DNA of 28,532 bases. It comes from JBFXAM01 sp050184295 (lineage in GTDB: Bacteria; Planctomycetota; Phycisphaerae; UBA1845; Fen-1342). The position numbers and the translations under genes were made by a program. Below the pieces are notes generated by a model. It saw only the letters and a program-made list of their open reading frames with translations. It was not told the DNA's origin and did not search any database. The stretch covers positions 1-28,532 of the forward strand of contig JBFXAM010000058.1 of assembly GCA_050184295.1 (NCBI GenBank), read 5' to 3'. Positions 1-8,365 of this stretch are shown piece after piece (position 1 is the first letter of the stretch; every line of letters begins with the position of its first letter).

Positions 1-184
1 CGGCCCGCGCGTATAGCGACGGGCACGCGCCCGCGGGAAGAAAAATCGGGCCCGCGCCGCGAGTTCGAGCTATCAGACGCCGTTATCGCGCCGTTCACCG
101 TTGGCGTACGAGGAAGGGTTGGGTCGCGCGCCGCGCCCCCGCGCGGTCCGTTCTCCCCGCGGCGTTCGGTCACCGCTGCGCGAG
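1..184. other. Window edge, no gene recognised
   Basis: This is the sequence beyond the 3' end of the leftward FG-GAP/dockerin gene. No reading frame here looks like a protein. On the minus strand a GC-rich block (58 to 47) is followed by a short T-rich run (46 to 38), which recalls an intrinsic terminator. The stem I can draw is weak and places the T-run inside a loop, so I do not call one. Confidence 0.4.
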
Positions 185-2674
185 CTAGGGCGCTGCGAGC
201 AGCGCGACAAAGGCATCGATGTCGAAGTTGTTCACGCGCCCGTCGGCGTTGCAGTCGGCGTTCTCGCGGGCACACAGCGGATGCGCCCGCGCGTATTCCG
301 GTGGATCGGCGATCGCGAGCACAAACGCGTCAATGTCAAAGTTGTTGACCGCACCGTCGCAGTTGAGATCACCGGGGCGAGTCGGCAGCAGACGATAGAG
401 GCGGCCGGCGAGCGGATCGTTGAAGTAGAACGCGCGGGCCCCGTCAAACGCGAGACCATACGCGGACGCAAGACCGCTGACCCACGTCACCGGCGCGCCG
501 CCTGGCGCGATCCGCAACACGACCCCGCGGCGTTCGGCGACATAGAGCGCGTGTTCGAACGCGCCGCCGGCGCCGAATTCGATCTCCTGCGGCGCCTCGA
601 TCAGGGACGACGTGGTCGCGTCGGCGATCGACGTGCGAGCGCCGCCGACTTGAAAGGCATAAACGCCTGACGCGACCGGGCCGGGAGGACTTGCGCTCAC
701 GGCGGCGTAGAGCGCGTCGCTCCAGCTGTTGGCGGCGGCGCCGAAGGCGAGCCCGGTGAACTGTCCGGCGCGAAGACCGGGCGCCGGAAACTCGGCGAAA
801 AGCGCGGCGCCTCCGCCGGCGGTGGAGAGCGAGAGCAGCGCGTCATGCGGCAGCCCGCCGCTGGCGCCGCTGTAGACGCGCGCGCCGAAGGGGTCGGCGG
901 TCGAAAAAGTGAGACCGACGCCGCCAAAGAGCCGGCTGCCGGTCGGCGACCCGAAGGCGGTCACGAAGCCGGCGGCGCTGACGCGCGAAATGAGACCTTC
1001 GTTTCGGCCGAGCGGATTCTGTGCGCTGCTCGTGTACAGCGCGCCGCCCCACGACCCCGCGGGTCCAAACGTCAGGTGGGCGGGATCGCCGAGCGCGGCG
1101 CTCGGTCCGGCGAACGTGTTGACCTCGCCGGTCACCGGATCGACGCGCAGCACGCGGCCGTCCGCGAGCGTGTCGACGCAACCGACATCCGCCGCGAACA
1201 CGTGGCCGGCGAATGCGCCGAACTCCGGCGGTGCGACCGCGAGCCCCCACGCGGTCGGCGGAAGGTCGATTGAGACTGTCTGGAGCACGAAACCCGGGGG
1301 CGCGATCGGCACGCCGCCGCTTGCGGGTGGATCGCTGGGGCAGGAAACGGGAAACGGCGGCGGCTCGACGCCGCATCCGCCGAGGTACGCGAACGCGACG
1401 CCGCCCGCGCTTTGCATCCCGATGAGCAGATCATCGGCGCCGTCGGCATTGAGATCGCCGGCGGTTGCGACCGCAACACCGAGGTAGGCGAGCGCCGCAG
1501 GCCCGTCGAACTGCCATAGAAAGTCGTCGCCGCCGCCGGTGCGGATAAACCGTCCGGAAATGACGAACGCGCTGCCGGCGTTTACGGCGCCGGCAGGATC
1601 CTCGCAGCGCGCCGCCGCGGCCAGATCCGGCACACCGTCGGCGTTGAAGTCGCCGGCTTTGCTTACAAACACGCCGCACCCGGTGCCCAGCACCCGGCTT
1701 TCATAGAGCAGCGCGCCCGTCGCGGAGAAAACGGCGGCGCGCTCGCCGGCGGTGGTGAGTGCGTAGTCGGCGCGCCCGTCGGCGTCGAGATCGCCGATCG
1801 CGGAAACCGTGCGCCCGACGCCGCCCGCCCAGAAGCAGCCGCCGCAGAGCGGTGCCGTGTGCGTGCGAAGCAGGCCGCCGGTGCTGCCGCTGAAGAGTTG
1901 CGCATAGCCGTTGGTGTCGAGCGCGTCGAAGCGCTGCGCGAACGCGGCGCCCACCAGCACGTCATCGCGCCCGTCGCCGTCCGCGTCGCCGACGGCTGTG
2001 ACGGTGCGGCCGAAGCCGCTGTTCGCCTGGTTTCCGTCGAGGCGATAAACGACTTGTGCGCTGGCGCCGGAGAGCGCATAGACGCTGCCCGACGACGCCC
2101 CCTGCCAACCCGCCGCGGGCGCGCCGACCAGCACCGCAGGCGCGCCGTCGCCAAATAGATTCCCACCCGCCGCCACCACCCACCCAAAGCTCTCGTTTGC
2201 AACCGGACCTTCGGCGGACCAGAGCACATCCGGCCCGCCAGCGCCGGAAAGGAATCGCCCGGAGAGAACCACCACCCGGCCCACCACGGTCTGCTGCGCG
2301 CCGCGCGCGCCCGGCGCGCCGACCAGCACGTCATCGAAGCTGTCGGCATTGAAATCGCCGATCGGTGCGACCGAAAAGCCGTACGCGTCGTCGATGCCGC
2401 CCACGGGGCTCGCCAGCACAGCGCCGGTGCGGCCGGAGAAAACGAGAACCTGTCCGCGTCCCCCGCTTGCGGCGGGATCGCCGACGACGACGTCTGTGTG
2501 TCCGTCGCTGTCGATATCGCCGGCCGATGCGACGTTGTTCGCATCACCGCCGACGGTCACGTTGTACTCCGGGAAGGAAAACGCCGGCAGGCACTGACCG
2601 TGAACCGCGCGCGATGCGGCGAGCACGGCGGCCAAGGAGAAGGCAGCGAACGCGCCCCGTCGGTTGAATCGCAT
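185..2674 (-). CDS. Exported FG-GAP beta-propeller protein with second propeller and C-terminal dockerin-like module
   Basis: 829 residues. The ATG at 2674 is chosen because GGAGG lies 6 nt upstream and a signal peptide follows at once (residues 1 to about 26, cleavage near AVHG-Q); the frame is open further upstream without such support. Residues 35-430 hold seven FG-GAP units with Ca-binding D-x-D-x-D-G-like loops at 53 (DIDSDGHTD), 107, 172 (degenerate, NLFGDGAPA), 230, 295, 342 and 407, the number expected for an integrin-alpha-type seven-bladed propeller. Residues about 470-765 look like a second propeller of NHL/SMP-30 style, which is a weaker call. Residues 768-829 are a dockerin-like pair (GDLNCDGAVNNFDIDAF and DCNADGRVNNFDIDAF). 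Likely a surface or secreted calcium-dependent adhesion or binding protein; the ligand is unknown. It is divergent from the CARDB/dockerin gene at 3187. Confidence 0.9.
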   Translation of the reverse strand: MRFNRRGAFAAFSLAAVLAASRAVHGQCLPAFSFPEYNVTVGGDANNVASAGDIDSDGHTDVVVGDPAASGGRGQVLVFSGRTGAVLASPVGGIDDAYGFSVAPIGDFNADSFDDVLVGAPGARGAQQTVVGRVVVLSGRFLSGAGGPDVLWSAEGPVANESFGWVVAAGGNLFGDGAPAVLVGAPAAGWQGASSGSVYALSGASAQVVYRLDGNQANSGFGRTVTAVGDADGDGRDDVLVGAAFAQRFDALDTNGYAQLFSGSTGGLLRTHTAPLCGGCFWAGGVGRTVSAIGDLDADGRADYALTTAGERAAVFSATGALLYESRVLGTGCGVFVSKAGDFNADGVPDLAAAARCEDPAGAVNAGSAFVISGRFIRTGGGDDFLWQFDGPAALAYLGVAVATAGDLNADGADDLLIGMQSAGGVAFAYLGGCGVEPPPFPVSCPSDPPASGGVPIAPPGFVLQTVSIDLPPTAWGLAVAPPEFGAFAGHVFAADVGCVDTLADGRVLRVDPVTGEVNTFAGPSAALGDPAHLTFGPAGSWGGALYTSSAQNPLGRNEGLISRVSAAGFVTAFGSPTGSRLFGGVGLTFSTADPFGARVYSGASGGLPHDALLSLSTAGGGAALFAEFPAPGLRAGQFTGLAFGAAANSWSDALYAAVSASPPGPVASGVYAFQVGGARTSIADATTSSLIEAPQEIEFGAGGAFEHALYVAERRGVVLRIAPGGAPVTWVSGLASAYGLAFDGARAFYFNDPLAGRLYRLLPTRPGDLNCDGAVNNFDIDAFVLAIADPPEYARAHPLCARENADCNADGRVNNFDIDAFVALLAAP

Positions 2675-2680
2675 TTCGCG

Positions 2681-2685
2681 CCTCC
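2681..2685 (-). promoter_or_regulatory. Ribosome binding site fixing the start of the FG-GAP gene
   Basis: On the minus strand GGAGG sits 6 nt before the ATG at 2674. No comparable site precedes the in-frame ATG at 2854, so the shorter protein with an N-terminal signal peptide is preferred. Confidence 0.75.
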
Positions 2686-2708
2686 GGGCACGTGGTCCCG
2701 CGAGCGCG

Positions 2709-2714
2709 ATTTTA
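2709..2714 (-). promoter_or_regulatory. Possible -10 element for the FG-GAP gene
   Basis: The minus strand reads TAAAAT (5 of 6 to TATAAT), 35 nt upstream of the start codon, which would give a leader of about 28 nt containing the ribosome binding site. No good -35 hexamer is visible at 16-18 nt spacing, so this is tentative. Confidence 0.35.
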
Positions 2715-2822
2715 GTGCACCGCGTCGCCGGAAACGCACCGTTTCTCGTGCGGGGTGCGGGCGTCCCGCCCAGTGTCTTTCGGAGTGTCCCGGCGAAGGC
2801 AACCTGTTCGACTGTGGAATCA

Positions 2823-2856
2823 GAATGACGCAGCGTCTTGCGGACGTACGTCATTC
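2823..2856. repeat. Inverted repeat, possible operator or hairpin
   Basis: GAATGACG (2823-2830) and its exact reverse complement CGTCATTC (2849-2856) flank an inner CGTC / GACG pair around a five-base TTGCG loop. The outer arms are perfect over 8 bp. It lies between the two divergent start codons, about 150 bp upstream of the leftward gene. It could be an operator for both genes or a cruciform; nothing in the sequence decides. Confidence 0.45.
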
Positions 2857-3074
2857 AATCGGGCCCGGCGACGCACGACGCCCCGGCGCAGCGCGGCGAT
2901 GTTGGCGCTCAAGTTCGTCGGCCGGACCAGACCATAATGTCATTCTTCACATCGACTTATACTTTAGGGTTGGGCGGCGGCAGCATGCTCGCCCGCCGTG
3001 CGCGGGGAGTGTGCGGATCGCTCGGCGGATCAATCGCGGAAGCGTCGCGGTGTGTTGATTTTTCGGTCCGCAGC

Positions 3075-3103
3075 TTGACGCCATATGTAATTTGTTGTAT
3101 GTT
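3075..3103 (+). promoter_or_regulatory. Sigma-70-type promoter for the CARDB/dockerin gene
   Basis: TTGACG (3075-3080, 5 of 6 to consensus), a 17-nt spacer, then TATGTT (3098-3103, 4 of 6). It lies in the most AT-rich patch of the region. A transcript starting near 3110 would have a leader of about 77 nt before the ATG at 3187. Confidence 0.6.
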
Positions 3104-3174
3104 TATGTTCTGATATGTCGTTTTCGGCGCTCGCAGCCCAGATCGCACGTCGGCACGCGTCGGCCGCAGTTCTC

Positions 3175-3180
3175 AGGAGG
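3175..3180 (+). promoter_or_regulatory. Ribosome binding site fixing the start of the CARDB/dockerin gene
   Basis: AGGAGG lies 6 nt before the ATG at 3187. The in-frame ATG at 3115 has no such site and would fall almost on the predicted transcription start. Confidence 0.8.
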
Positions 3181-3186
3181 ATTCGA

Positions 3187-4872
3187 ATGATCCGGTCCGC
3201 TGATGACGCCACTGCCCGCGCGGCCGGCACACGACCTTTGAATTCAAGCGGGCGGACCGTGCGCCTTGCGGCGACGTGGATTCTCCTGGGGCTGCCGGCG
3301 GCGCTGCCCCCGGCGAGCCTGGCGCAAACCGATTTGCAGGCCGGCGCGCTGCATCTCGCGACCGACGCGAATACGTCCCGGGCGATGTTCAGCTACGCCG
3401 TCGTCGGCGCCGACGCGCCGCTCGTATTTCAGATCGCGTTCGGGCTGGATCGCGACGGCGACGGCGCGCCCGAGCAGGTGCTTACGACGCTGCCTGGCAT
3501 GCGCGCGGCGGGGCTGCACACCGTTTCGCCGGACCTGCGCATCCCGCTGAACTCGGCCGCGTACGGACACGGCGATGCGCTCGTGGCGGTGCTCGATTTT
3601 ACAGGCGTGATCACCGAGCCAAGCGAGAGCAACAACGTCGCGACCTCGGCACTCGTGGTCGACCTGGTCGTCAACTCGTTCACACTCAACCCGAGCGAGA
3701 GCAGCGCCGCGGTGACGCTGAACTACACCGTCAGCGCGCCCGCGGGCGTGCTGGCTGAAATCCGCTACTGGTTCGATCGTGACGCCGACGGAACGCCCGA
3801 GGTGATGCTGTTCGGAGAATCGACCCAACGAATCGGCCCGGGAACCTACACGGTCACGCGCGAGCTGCGCACCCAGCTCGACGCGCAACGGCCGGCGCGC
3901 TCGGGCACAATCGTCGCGCGGCTCGACGATGCCAACCACCTGTTCGAGCAGAACGAGGGCAACAACAGCGCCAGCGCGCCCTTCTCGGTCGACGTGCGCG
4001 CCCACACGGTGGCAGTCCTTCCGAACGCGACCGACGTGCAGGTCGTCTACACGTACACGATCGCGTCGATCGCGATGTCCACAGGGTTTCAGCTCGCGCT
4101 GGGTCTCGACACCGACAACGACGGCCTGATCGATCGCCCGGGTCCGATGCTGTCGCCGAACCTGCTCGTTCCGGGCACCCACACCGGCGTCTTTAACGCC
4201 CGAGGTTTTCTCGATTCGGTGCGGGTGCGGAACGGCGACCGGCTCCTGTTCGTCGTGGACTCGAGCGAACGACTGATCGAAACCAGCGAGACGAACAACG
4301 TCGCGATGTCCGCCGCGCTGATGGTCGATCTGGTCGCGACCGGGTTTGTGCTGGATGCCGCGGGCGTCCTTCACACGAGCTGGTTCGCGAGCGCCCCGGC
4401 GGCGACCGAGTCGTTTCAGACGAACGTCTATCTCGACAGCGGCAACGGTCAGGGGGGCCCGCCGGATGGCCGGCTGCAGATGACGGGTTCGCCGCCCGAC
4501 CGGATCGTGCGGCAGTTCACCGGCGGCGGGCTCGCGGGGCCGCGGAGCTTCAGCAGCGCCCTCGCACCCGCGAATCGCCCGGCGGTGGGGCAGCCCCTCT
4601 TCCTGGTGGTCGACGCGGTCGGACAGTTGGCTGAATCCAATGAGCAGAACAACCAGCTCGTATTCGTCAGACCGGCGCCGGCCTGCGGCGATCTGAACTG
4701 CGACGGCGTCGTGAGCGCCGAGGACATCGACCCGTTCGTCGTCGCGCTGCTTGGACGTCAGATCTACGCCAGCGCGTATCCCGGCTGCTGTCACGAGCTG
4801 GCAGACATCAATGGCGACGGCCTGGTGAACAACTTCGACATCGAGGGCTTCGTGGCATTGCTGGCTGGGTAG
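3187..4872 (+). CDS. Exported protein with four CARDB-like repeats and a dockerin-like C-terminus
   Basis: 561 residues. The N-terminus is a long polar stretch followed by a hydrophobic segment (about 27-46, ending SLAQ) that fits a signal peptide with an extended n-region. Four repeats of about 110 residues follow. Each has an Asp-rich turn (DRDGDG near 88, DRDADG near 197, DTDNDG near 308, DSGNGQGG near 417) and a closing acidic-Asn signature (ESNN 147, EGNN 257, ETNN 368, EQNN 486), as in CARDB (cell adhesion related) Ig-like domains. Residues 500-561 form a dockerin-like double motif, the second ending VNNFDIEGF. Probably a secreted or surface-anchored binding protein. It shares its terminal module with the divergent gene at 185-2674, so both may attach to the same partner; that partner is not in the window. 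Confidence 0.88.
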   Translation: MIRSADDATARAAGTRPLNSSGRTVRLAATWILLGLPAALPPASLAQTDLQAGALHLATDANTSRAMFSYAVVGADAPLVFQIAFGLDRDGDGAPEQVLTTLPGMRAAGLHTVSPDLRIPLNSAAYGHGDALVAVLDFTGVITEPSESNNVATSALVVDLVVNSFTLNPSESSAAVTLNYTVSAPAGVLAEIRYWFDRDADGTPEVMLFGESTQRIGPGTYTVTRELRTQLDAQRPARSGTIVARLDDANHLFEQNEGNNSASAPFSVDVRAHTVAVLPNATDVQVVYTYTIASIAMSTGFQLALGLDTDNDGLIDRPGPMLSPNLLVPGTHTGVFNARGFLDSVRVRNGDRLLFVVDSSERLIETSETNNVAMSAALMVDLVATGFVLDAAGVLHTSWFASAPAATESFQTNVYLDSGNGQGGPPDGRLQMTGSPPDRIVRQFTGGGLAGPRSFSSALAPANRPAVGQPLFLVVDAVGQLAESNEQNNQLVFVRPAPACGDLNCDGVVSAEDIDPFVVALLGRQIYASAYPGCCHELADINGDGLVNNFDIEGFVALLAG

Positions 4873-5198
4873 CATAGGATGCCGTCGAACGGTGTACCCG
4901 GGCGCCGCCGCTTCGGGAGTACTTCCGGCGCGCGGGAGGCGGCGGCGGAGGTCCGTCCTGGCCGCAGCACCCGTCTCGGGCGGGTGTGCCCGCATCGTGT
5001 GGGGCGCTTGCGGCATGCGGACTTTTGAAAACGCGTGACAACTTCACGCAACCCGCCCGCCGGGCGCGGTTACTCTATTTCATTGGCAGGCATCCAAACC
5101 GGCGCGGCTCGCCGCCCGTATCGACGGGGCTCGTCGAGCGCGTTCGGCGGCGGTCTGCGGCGGCTGGTCGACACTCACCGGCGGATCGGGAAGGCCCT
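4873..5198. other. Intergenic region, no gene seen
   Basis: 326 bp between the CARDB gene and the next rightward gene. It is GC-rich with several short inverted repeats, of which 4968-4986 is the clearest. A short AT-richer patch (5022-5085) may carry the promoter of the downstream gene, but I cannot pair a -10 and -35 convincingly there. Confidence 0.5.
4968..4986 (+). terminator. Weak hairpin, possible terminator
   Basis: CACCCG (4968-4973) pairs exactly with CGGGTG (4981-4986) across a 7-nt loop, about 95 nt after the CARDB stop codon. No T-run follows, so a Rho-independent terminator is not shown. Confidence 0.25.
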
Positions 5199-7481
5199 AT
5201 GACAGCATCCAGAAACCTGCTCGCGGTCGCGCTCGCGGCCGCCGTCGTCCTGTCGGCGAATGCGGACGATCGCCGGCCGCTGACCGAGGCGCGTTCCGAA
5301 AACGGTCGCTTTACGCTGAAGCTCGAACCCGGCAAGCCGGGGCGGAAGGTCGCCGCCGCGCCGCGTGCCACGCTCAGCGAGCGCGGCGCAGACGGCGCCG
5401 ATCGCGCACGGGTGCGGTGGGAGCGGACGCTGGTCAACGACGTCGCGCCATCAATGGCGTTGATCCGCGATGACGGACGCTACGTCGTCACGCTCGACGA
5501 GTTTCGCCGCGGCGGCGCCCGCAATGCACTGGTGATCTACGGCTCGCGCGGCGAGCTGCTGCGGCACTTTCTGCTGACCGACCTGCTGACGCGCGACGAC
5601 TGGCGGCATGTGCGGACGAACCGGCGGTCGATCAACTGGCTCACCGACGCGCGATACGAGTTCACAGACACGGGGGACCAGCTTGTGCTGTATCTCGCGT
5701 GGAAGCGAACAGTACGCGTCGATCTCCGGACGCTGCGGATCGTGCGTGACGGCGCGCCCGATCTGGCGGGCGAAGTGCCGGCGGACGTGCTGGCGGCGAT
5801 CGCAGAAGGCGACGGCGGCGCGAGCGCGGTCGACGAGATCGCACGGAAGACCGGCGTTTCACCGGAAGACGTGCAACGGCTGATCGACGCCGGGATCATC
5901 CCCGACCCCGGCGAGTCTGCCGACGACCCCGCGACCGCCTCCGCGGAGGAGACGACCGCCGACGAAATCACCGAGAGAATCCAGGCACTGATCGAGGACG
6001 CCCACGACACGCAACGTCCGCCGGTGGACGTTGCGGAGGTTCTCGCGGCGGCGCAGGCGGCGCAGGCGGAAGCCGCGGCCAACGGCGACGACACCTCAAC
6101 GAACGCGGCGGCGAGCGGCGCGCCGGAAAAGAGCTTTCGCGAGGGACCGATCGAGACGCTGCCGGACGAAATCGTCGTGGTCGACGAGCAGGGCCGCAAT
6201 CCGAACGTGTCGGCCCTGCCGGGCATCACCGACGTGATCGTGCCGATGCCGAATCCCGAAGCGCCCGTCGATTACGTCGAGTGGTATCGCAGCCACGCGG
6301 AGTCCGCGGGTTCCGAGGGCTATCAGAACTACCAGGCCGCGATCGACAGCTTCGTGCCGTTCGAGGGTGACAGCGCGCTGTTCGACGCGGCGCTGCGCGG
6401 CGATGAAGCCGCGCTCGCTTCGCCTCAGATCGCGGCGTGGCTGACGTCCAACCAGGGCGCGCTGGCGAAGTACCACGAGGCCACGCAGCATGACTATCGC
6501 GGGTGGCCGGTCTCGAGCCATGATGGTTCGCTCATCAGCATCCTGCTGCCGCAGCTCGCGCCGATCCGACAGATTTCGCGGGCGGCGGCGATCCAGAGTC
6601 GCTGGCTGGCGCAGCAGGGCGATCCGCAGGGCGCGGTGGCGCCGCTGATGGACGCCTTGCGGGTCGGCGCGCAGCAGGGCCAGGGGCCGACGCTGATCGA
6701 GAAGCTCGTCGGCGTGGCGGTGCAGGGGATGGCCGCCGATACGCTGGCCGACAGCTTCGCGAAGGACGCCGACCGGCTTGATTTCCGCCGGATCGCGGAC
6801 GATCTCGACAACTCGTATCAGCGCGTCCGGCCCATGGCGGACAACATCCAGATGGAGCGCGCGTTCATCCTCGATTCGCTTCAGCGCATGTTCAAGGTCG
6901 ATCCGTCCACGGGCGCGCGGCGCCTCGATCTTCAGGCGGCGCAGCAGATGCTCGCACTGAGCGGCGACGAGGGCGCCGATCCGCTCGGCGCGATCCAGCG
7001 GATGGCCTCGATCGCCACGATCGACTACGACTCGACGCTGCGCGAAGCCAACCAGTTCTATGACGACATGGCCCGGGCCGTCGCCGAGCCGTTCCCGGCC
7101 GCGCGCGAGCAGTTGCAGGTCGTCGAGCAGCGCATCGTCGGCGAAAACACCAACCCGCTGCTCAAGGTGTTCGTGCCCGCGCTGTCGCGAGCCCACTTTC
7201 TCGAAACGCGCAGCGACGCGACCCGACGCGGCACGCGGCTGCTTGCGGAGATCAATGCCTATCGGCAGCAGAACGGCGCGTATCCCGATTCGCTGGACGT
7301 GCTCGGCGACCGCGAGTTCGTGATCGATCCGTTCGCGCAGCAGCCGTTCGCATATCGCCGCGACGGGGACAGCTTTGTGCTCTATTCCCTCGGCGGGAAC
7401 CTGAGCGACGACGGCGGCGTGCACGATCCGCGCGGCGACACGAACGACTTCGTGCTGTGGCCGCGACCGGCCAAGCCGTAG
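5199..7481 (+). CDS. Exported protein of unknown function with pseudopilin-like C-terminal tail
   Basis: 760 residues. The ATG at 5199 is chosen because GGGAAGG lies just upstream and a clear signal peptide follows (residues 1-22, cleavage near SANA-DD). Residues 25-220 are a beta-rich part with a pattern seen in planctomycete exported proteins (a DEFRRGG motif, then VIYGSRGEL). A short helix-turn-helix-like stretch, an acidic Ala/Glu-rich linker, and a largely helical central region follow. The last 90 residues (an N-A-Y-R-Q-Q-N-G-A-Y-P run, then DPFAQQPFAYRRDGDSF and YSLGGNLSDDGG) resemble the C-terminal part of type II secretion major pseudopilins (GspG), but the N-terminal prepilin helix is absent. 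It is therefore not a pilin itself. I do not recognise a function. The GNAT gene follows 55 bp later. Confidence 0.8.
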   Translation: MTASRNLLAVALAAAVVLSANADDRRPLTEARSENGRFTLKLEPGKPGRKVAAAPRATLSERGADGADRARVRWERTLVNDVAPSMALIRDDGRYVVTLDEFRRGGARNALVIYGSRGELLRHFLLTDLLTRDDWRHVRTNRRSINWLTDARYEFTDTGDQLVLYLAWKRTVRVDLRTLRIVRDGAPDLAGEVPADVLAAIAEGDGGASAVDEIARKTGVSPEDVQRLIDAGIIPDPGESADDPATASAEETTADEITERIQALIEDAHDTQRPPVDVAEVLAAAQAAQAEAAANGDDTSTNAAASGAPEKSFREGPIETLPDEIVVVDEQGRNPNVSALPGITDVIVPMPNPEAPVDYVEWYRSHAESAGSEGYQNYQAAIDSFVPFEGDSALFDAALRGDEAALASPQIAAWLTSNQGALAKYHEATQHDYRGWPVSSHDGSLISILLPQLAPIRQISRAAAIQSRWLAQQGDPQGAVAPLMDALRVGAQQGQGPTLIEKLVGVAVQGMAADTLADSFAKDADRLDFRRIADDLDNSYQRVRPMADNIQMERAFILDSLQRMFKVDPSTGARRLDLQAAQQMLALSGDEGADPLGAIQRMASIATIDYDSTLREANQFYDDMARAVAEPFPAAREQLQVVEQRIVGENTNPLLKVFVPALSRAHFLETRSDATRRGTRLLAEINAYRQQNGAYPDSLDVLGDREFVIDPFAQQPFAYRRDGDSFVLYSLGGNLSDDGGVHDPRGDTNDFVLWPRPAKP

Positions 7482-7536
7482 AAGCGTTCCCGAGCGCAGC
7501 GACTCGTTCGGCGAGGGGTCAACGGCCAGGAGCCGC

Positions 7537-8019
7537 ATGCTGATCCGCGAATTCCGCATCGGCGACGAACCGGCGCTGTGGCAGGTCTTCTACGCCGCGA
7601 TCCATGAGACCGCGGCCGCCGACTATTCGAAGGAACAGGTCGACGCGTGGGCGCCGCCGGGGCGCGATCCGGCGGCGTGGGCCGCGCGCGTGCGTCCGCT
7701 CGCGCCGCTTGTCGCGGAGCGCGACGGCATCGTGCTCGGCTATGCGGACGTGCAAGCGGACGGGTACATCGATCACTTCTACGTGTCGCCGCGGGTGGCG
7801 CGCCAGGGCGTGGGGACGGCGCTGATGGCGCGGATTCATGAGCGCGCGTCGGCGGCGGGGATGGCGGAGCTTTACGCCAATGTGAGCATTACGGCGCGGC
7901 CGTTCTTCGAGCACTGCGGGTTTCGCGTGGAGCGCGAGCAGATCGTGGCGGCGCGCGGCGTGACGTTCACGAACTATCGCATGCGCAAGTCGCTCGGGAG
8001 CGGCGGCGCGGCGAGTTGA
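7537..8019 (+). CDS. GNAT family N-acetyltransferase
   Basis: 160 residues, the usual length of a single-domain GNAT enzyme, which transfers acetyl from acetyl-CoA to an amine. AGGAG precedes the ATG by 6 nt. The acetyl-CoA pyrophosphate-binding loop is seen as RQGVGT (about residues 88-93) after the strand YIDHFYVSPRVA. The C-terminal FFEHCGF motif is also typical. The substrate cannot be read from the sequence. It lies 55 bp after the exported protein gene and could be co-transcribed with it, though no shared function is evident. Confidence 0.9.
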   Translation: MLIREFRIGDEPALWQVFYAAIHETAAADYSKEQVDAWAPPGRDPAAWAARVRPLAPLVAERDGIVLGYADVQADGYIDHFYVSPRVARQGVGTALMARIHERASAAGMAELYANVSITARPFFEHCGFRVEREQIVAARGVTFTNYRMRKSLGSGGAAS

Positions 8020-8171
8020 GCACGCCTCGCCCCAAACCGAGCTCGGCGGTCCGGGCCCTCCCAGCGCGAGCGCGCGAGACCGTTTCGAAGCGGCCCCGGA
8101 ATCGCGTTGATGTCAACGCGCGTGCTCTGAAGGCTTGGATCGCGTTCCCCGCGTCGTTTCCCGCCGGCGAC

Positions 8172-8199
8172 TTGCCGCGCCGAACGGCGTCGCTACGAT
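8172..8199 (+). promoter_or_regulatory. Promoter of the tRNA-Cys gene
   Basis: TTGCCG (8172-8177), 16-nt spacer, TACGAT (8194-8199). The predicted start near 8206 is only a few bases before the mature tRNA 5' end at 8213, as expected for a tRNA promoter. Confidence 0.5.
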
Positions 8200-8212
8200 A
8201 CACCGCTTCGTC

Positions 8213-8286
8213 GGCGGCGTACCCAAGTGGTCCAAGGGGACGGATTGCAAATCCGTTATTCGTGGGTTCGAATCCCACCGCCGCCT
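8213..8286 (+). tRNA. tRNA-Cys (anticodon GCA)
   Basis: All arms fold. The acceptor stem GGCGGCG pairs with CGCCGCC. The anticodon stem ACGGA / TCCGT closes the loop TTGCAAA with anticodon GCA. The T-stem GTGGG / CCCAC closes TTCGAAT. The discriminator base is T (U73), the identity base of cysteine tRNAs. The D-stem is CCC / GGG. CCA is not encoded. The gene is 74 nt and stands alone between the GNAT gene and a membrane protein gene. Confidence 0.97.
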
Positions 8287-8365
8287 GTTCGGGTTCGCGC
8301 GGCGTCGTGCGGGGTTGTGGCAGGGGTCGCGCCGGGGTGTAGCGGCGCAGATCGGCGGGTCCACG

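Larger units (their letters stand above)
2675..3186. other. Divergent intergenic region between two dockerin-like genes
   Basis: 512 bp without a credible gene. It holds the leaders of both divergent genes, a hairpin-forming inverted repeat (2823-2856) and two AT-rich islands (about 2930-2965 and 3055-3115) that stand out from the GC-rich surroundings. The second island contains the promoter assigned to the rightward gene. Confidence 0.7.

Noticed and set aside
38..58. Intrinsic terminator after the FG-GAP gene
   Set aside because: The T-run falls inside the loop of the only stem that forms, and it is about 125 nt from the stop codon.
3244..5016. Long open frame on the minus strand opposite the CARDB/dockerin gene
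   Set aside because: Arg/His-rich translation without recognisable domains, exactly antisense to a gene with a promoter, ribosome binding site, signal peptide and domain repeats. It is a by-product of GC-biased third codon positions.
8135..8365. Upstream extension of the small membrane protein frame
   Set aside because: It runs through the tRNA-Cys gene at 8213-8286, so this part cannot be protein-coding in the usual sense.
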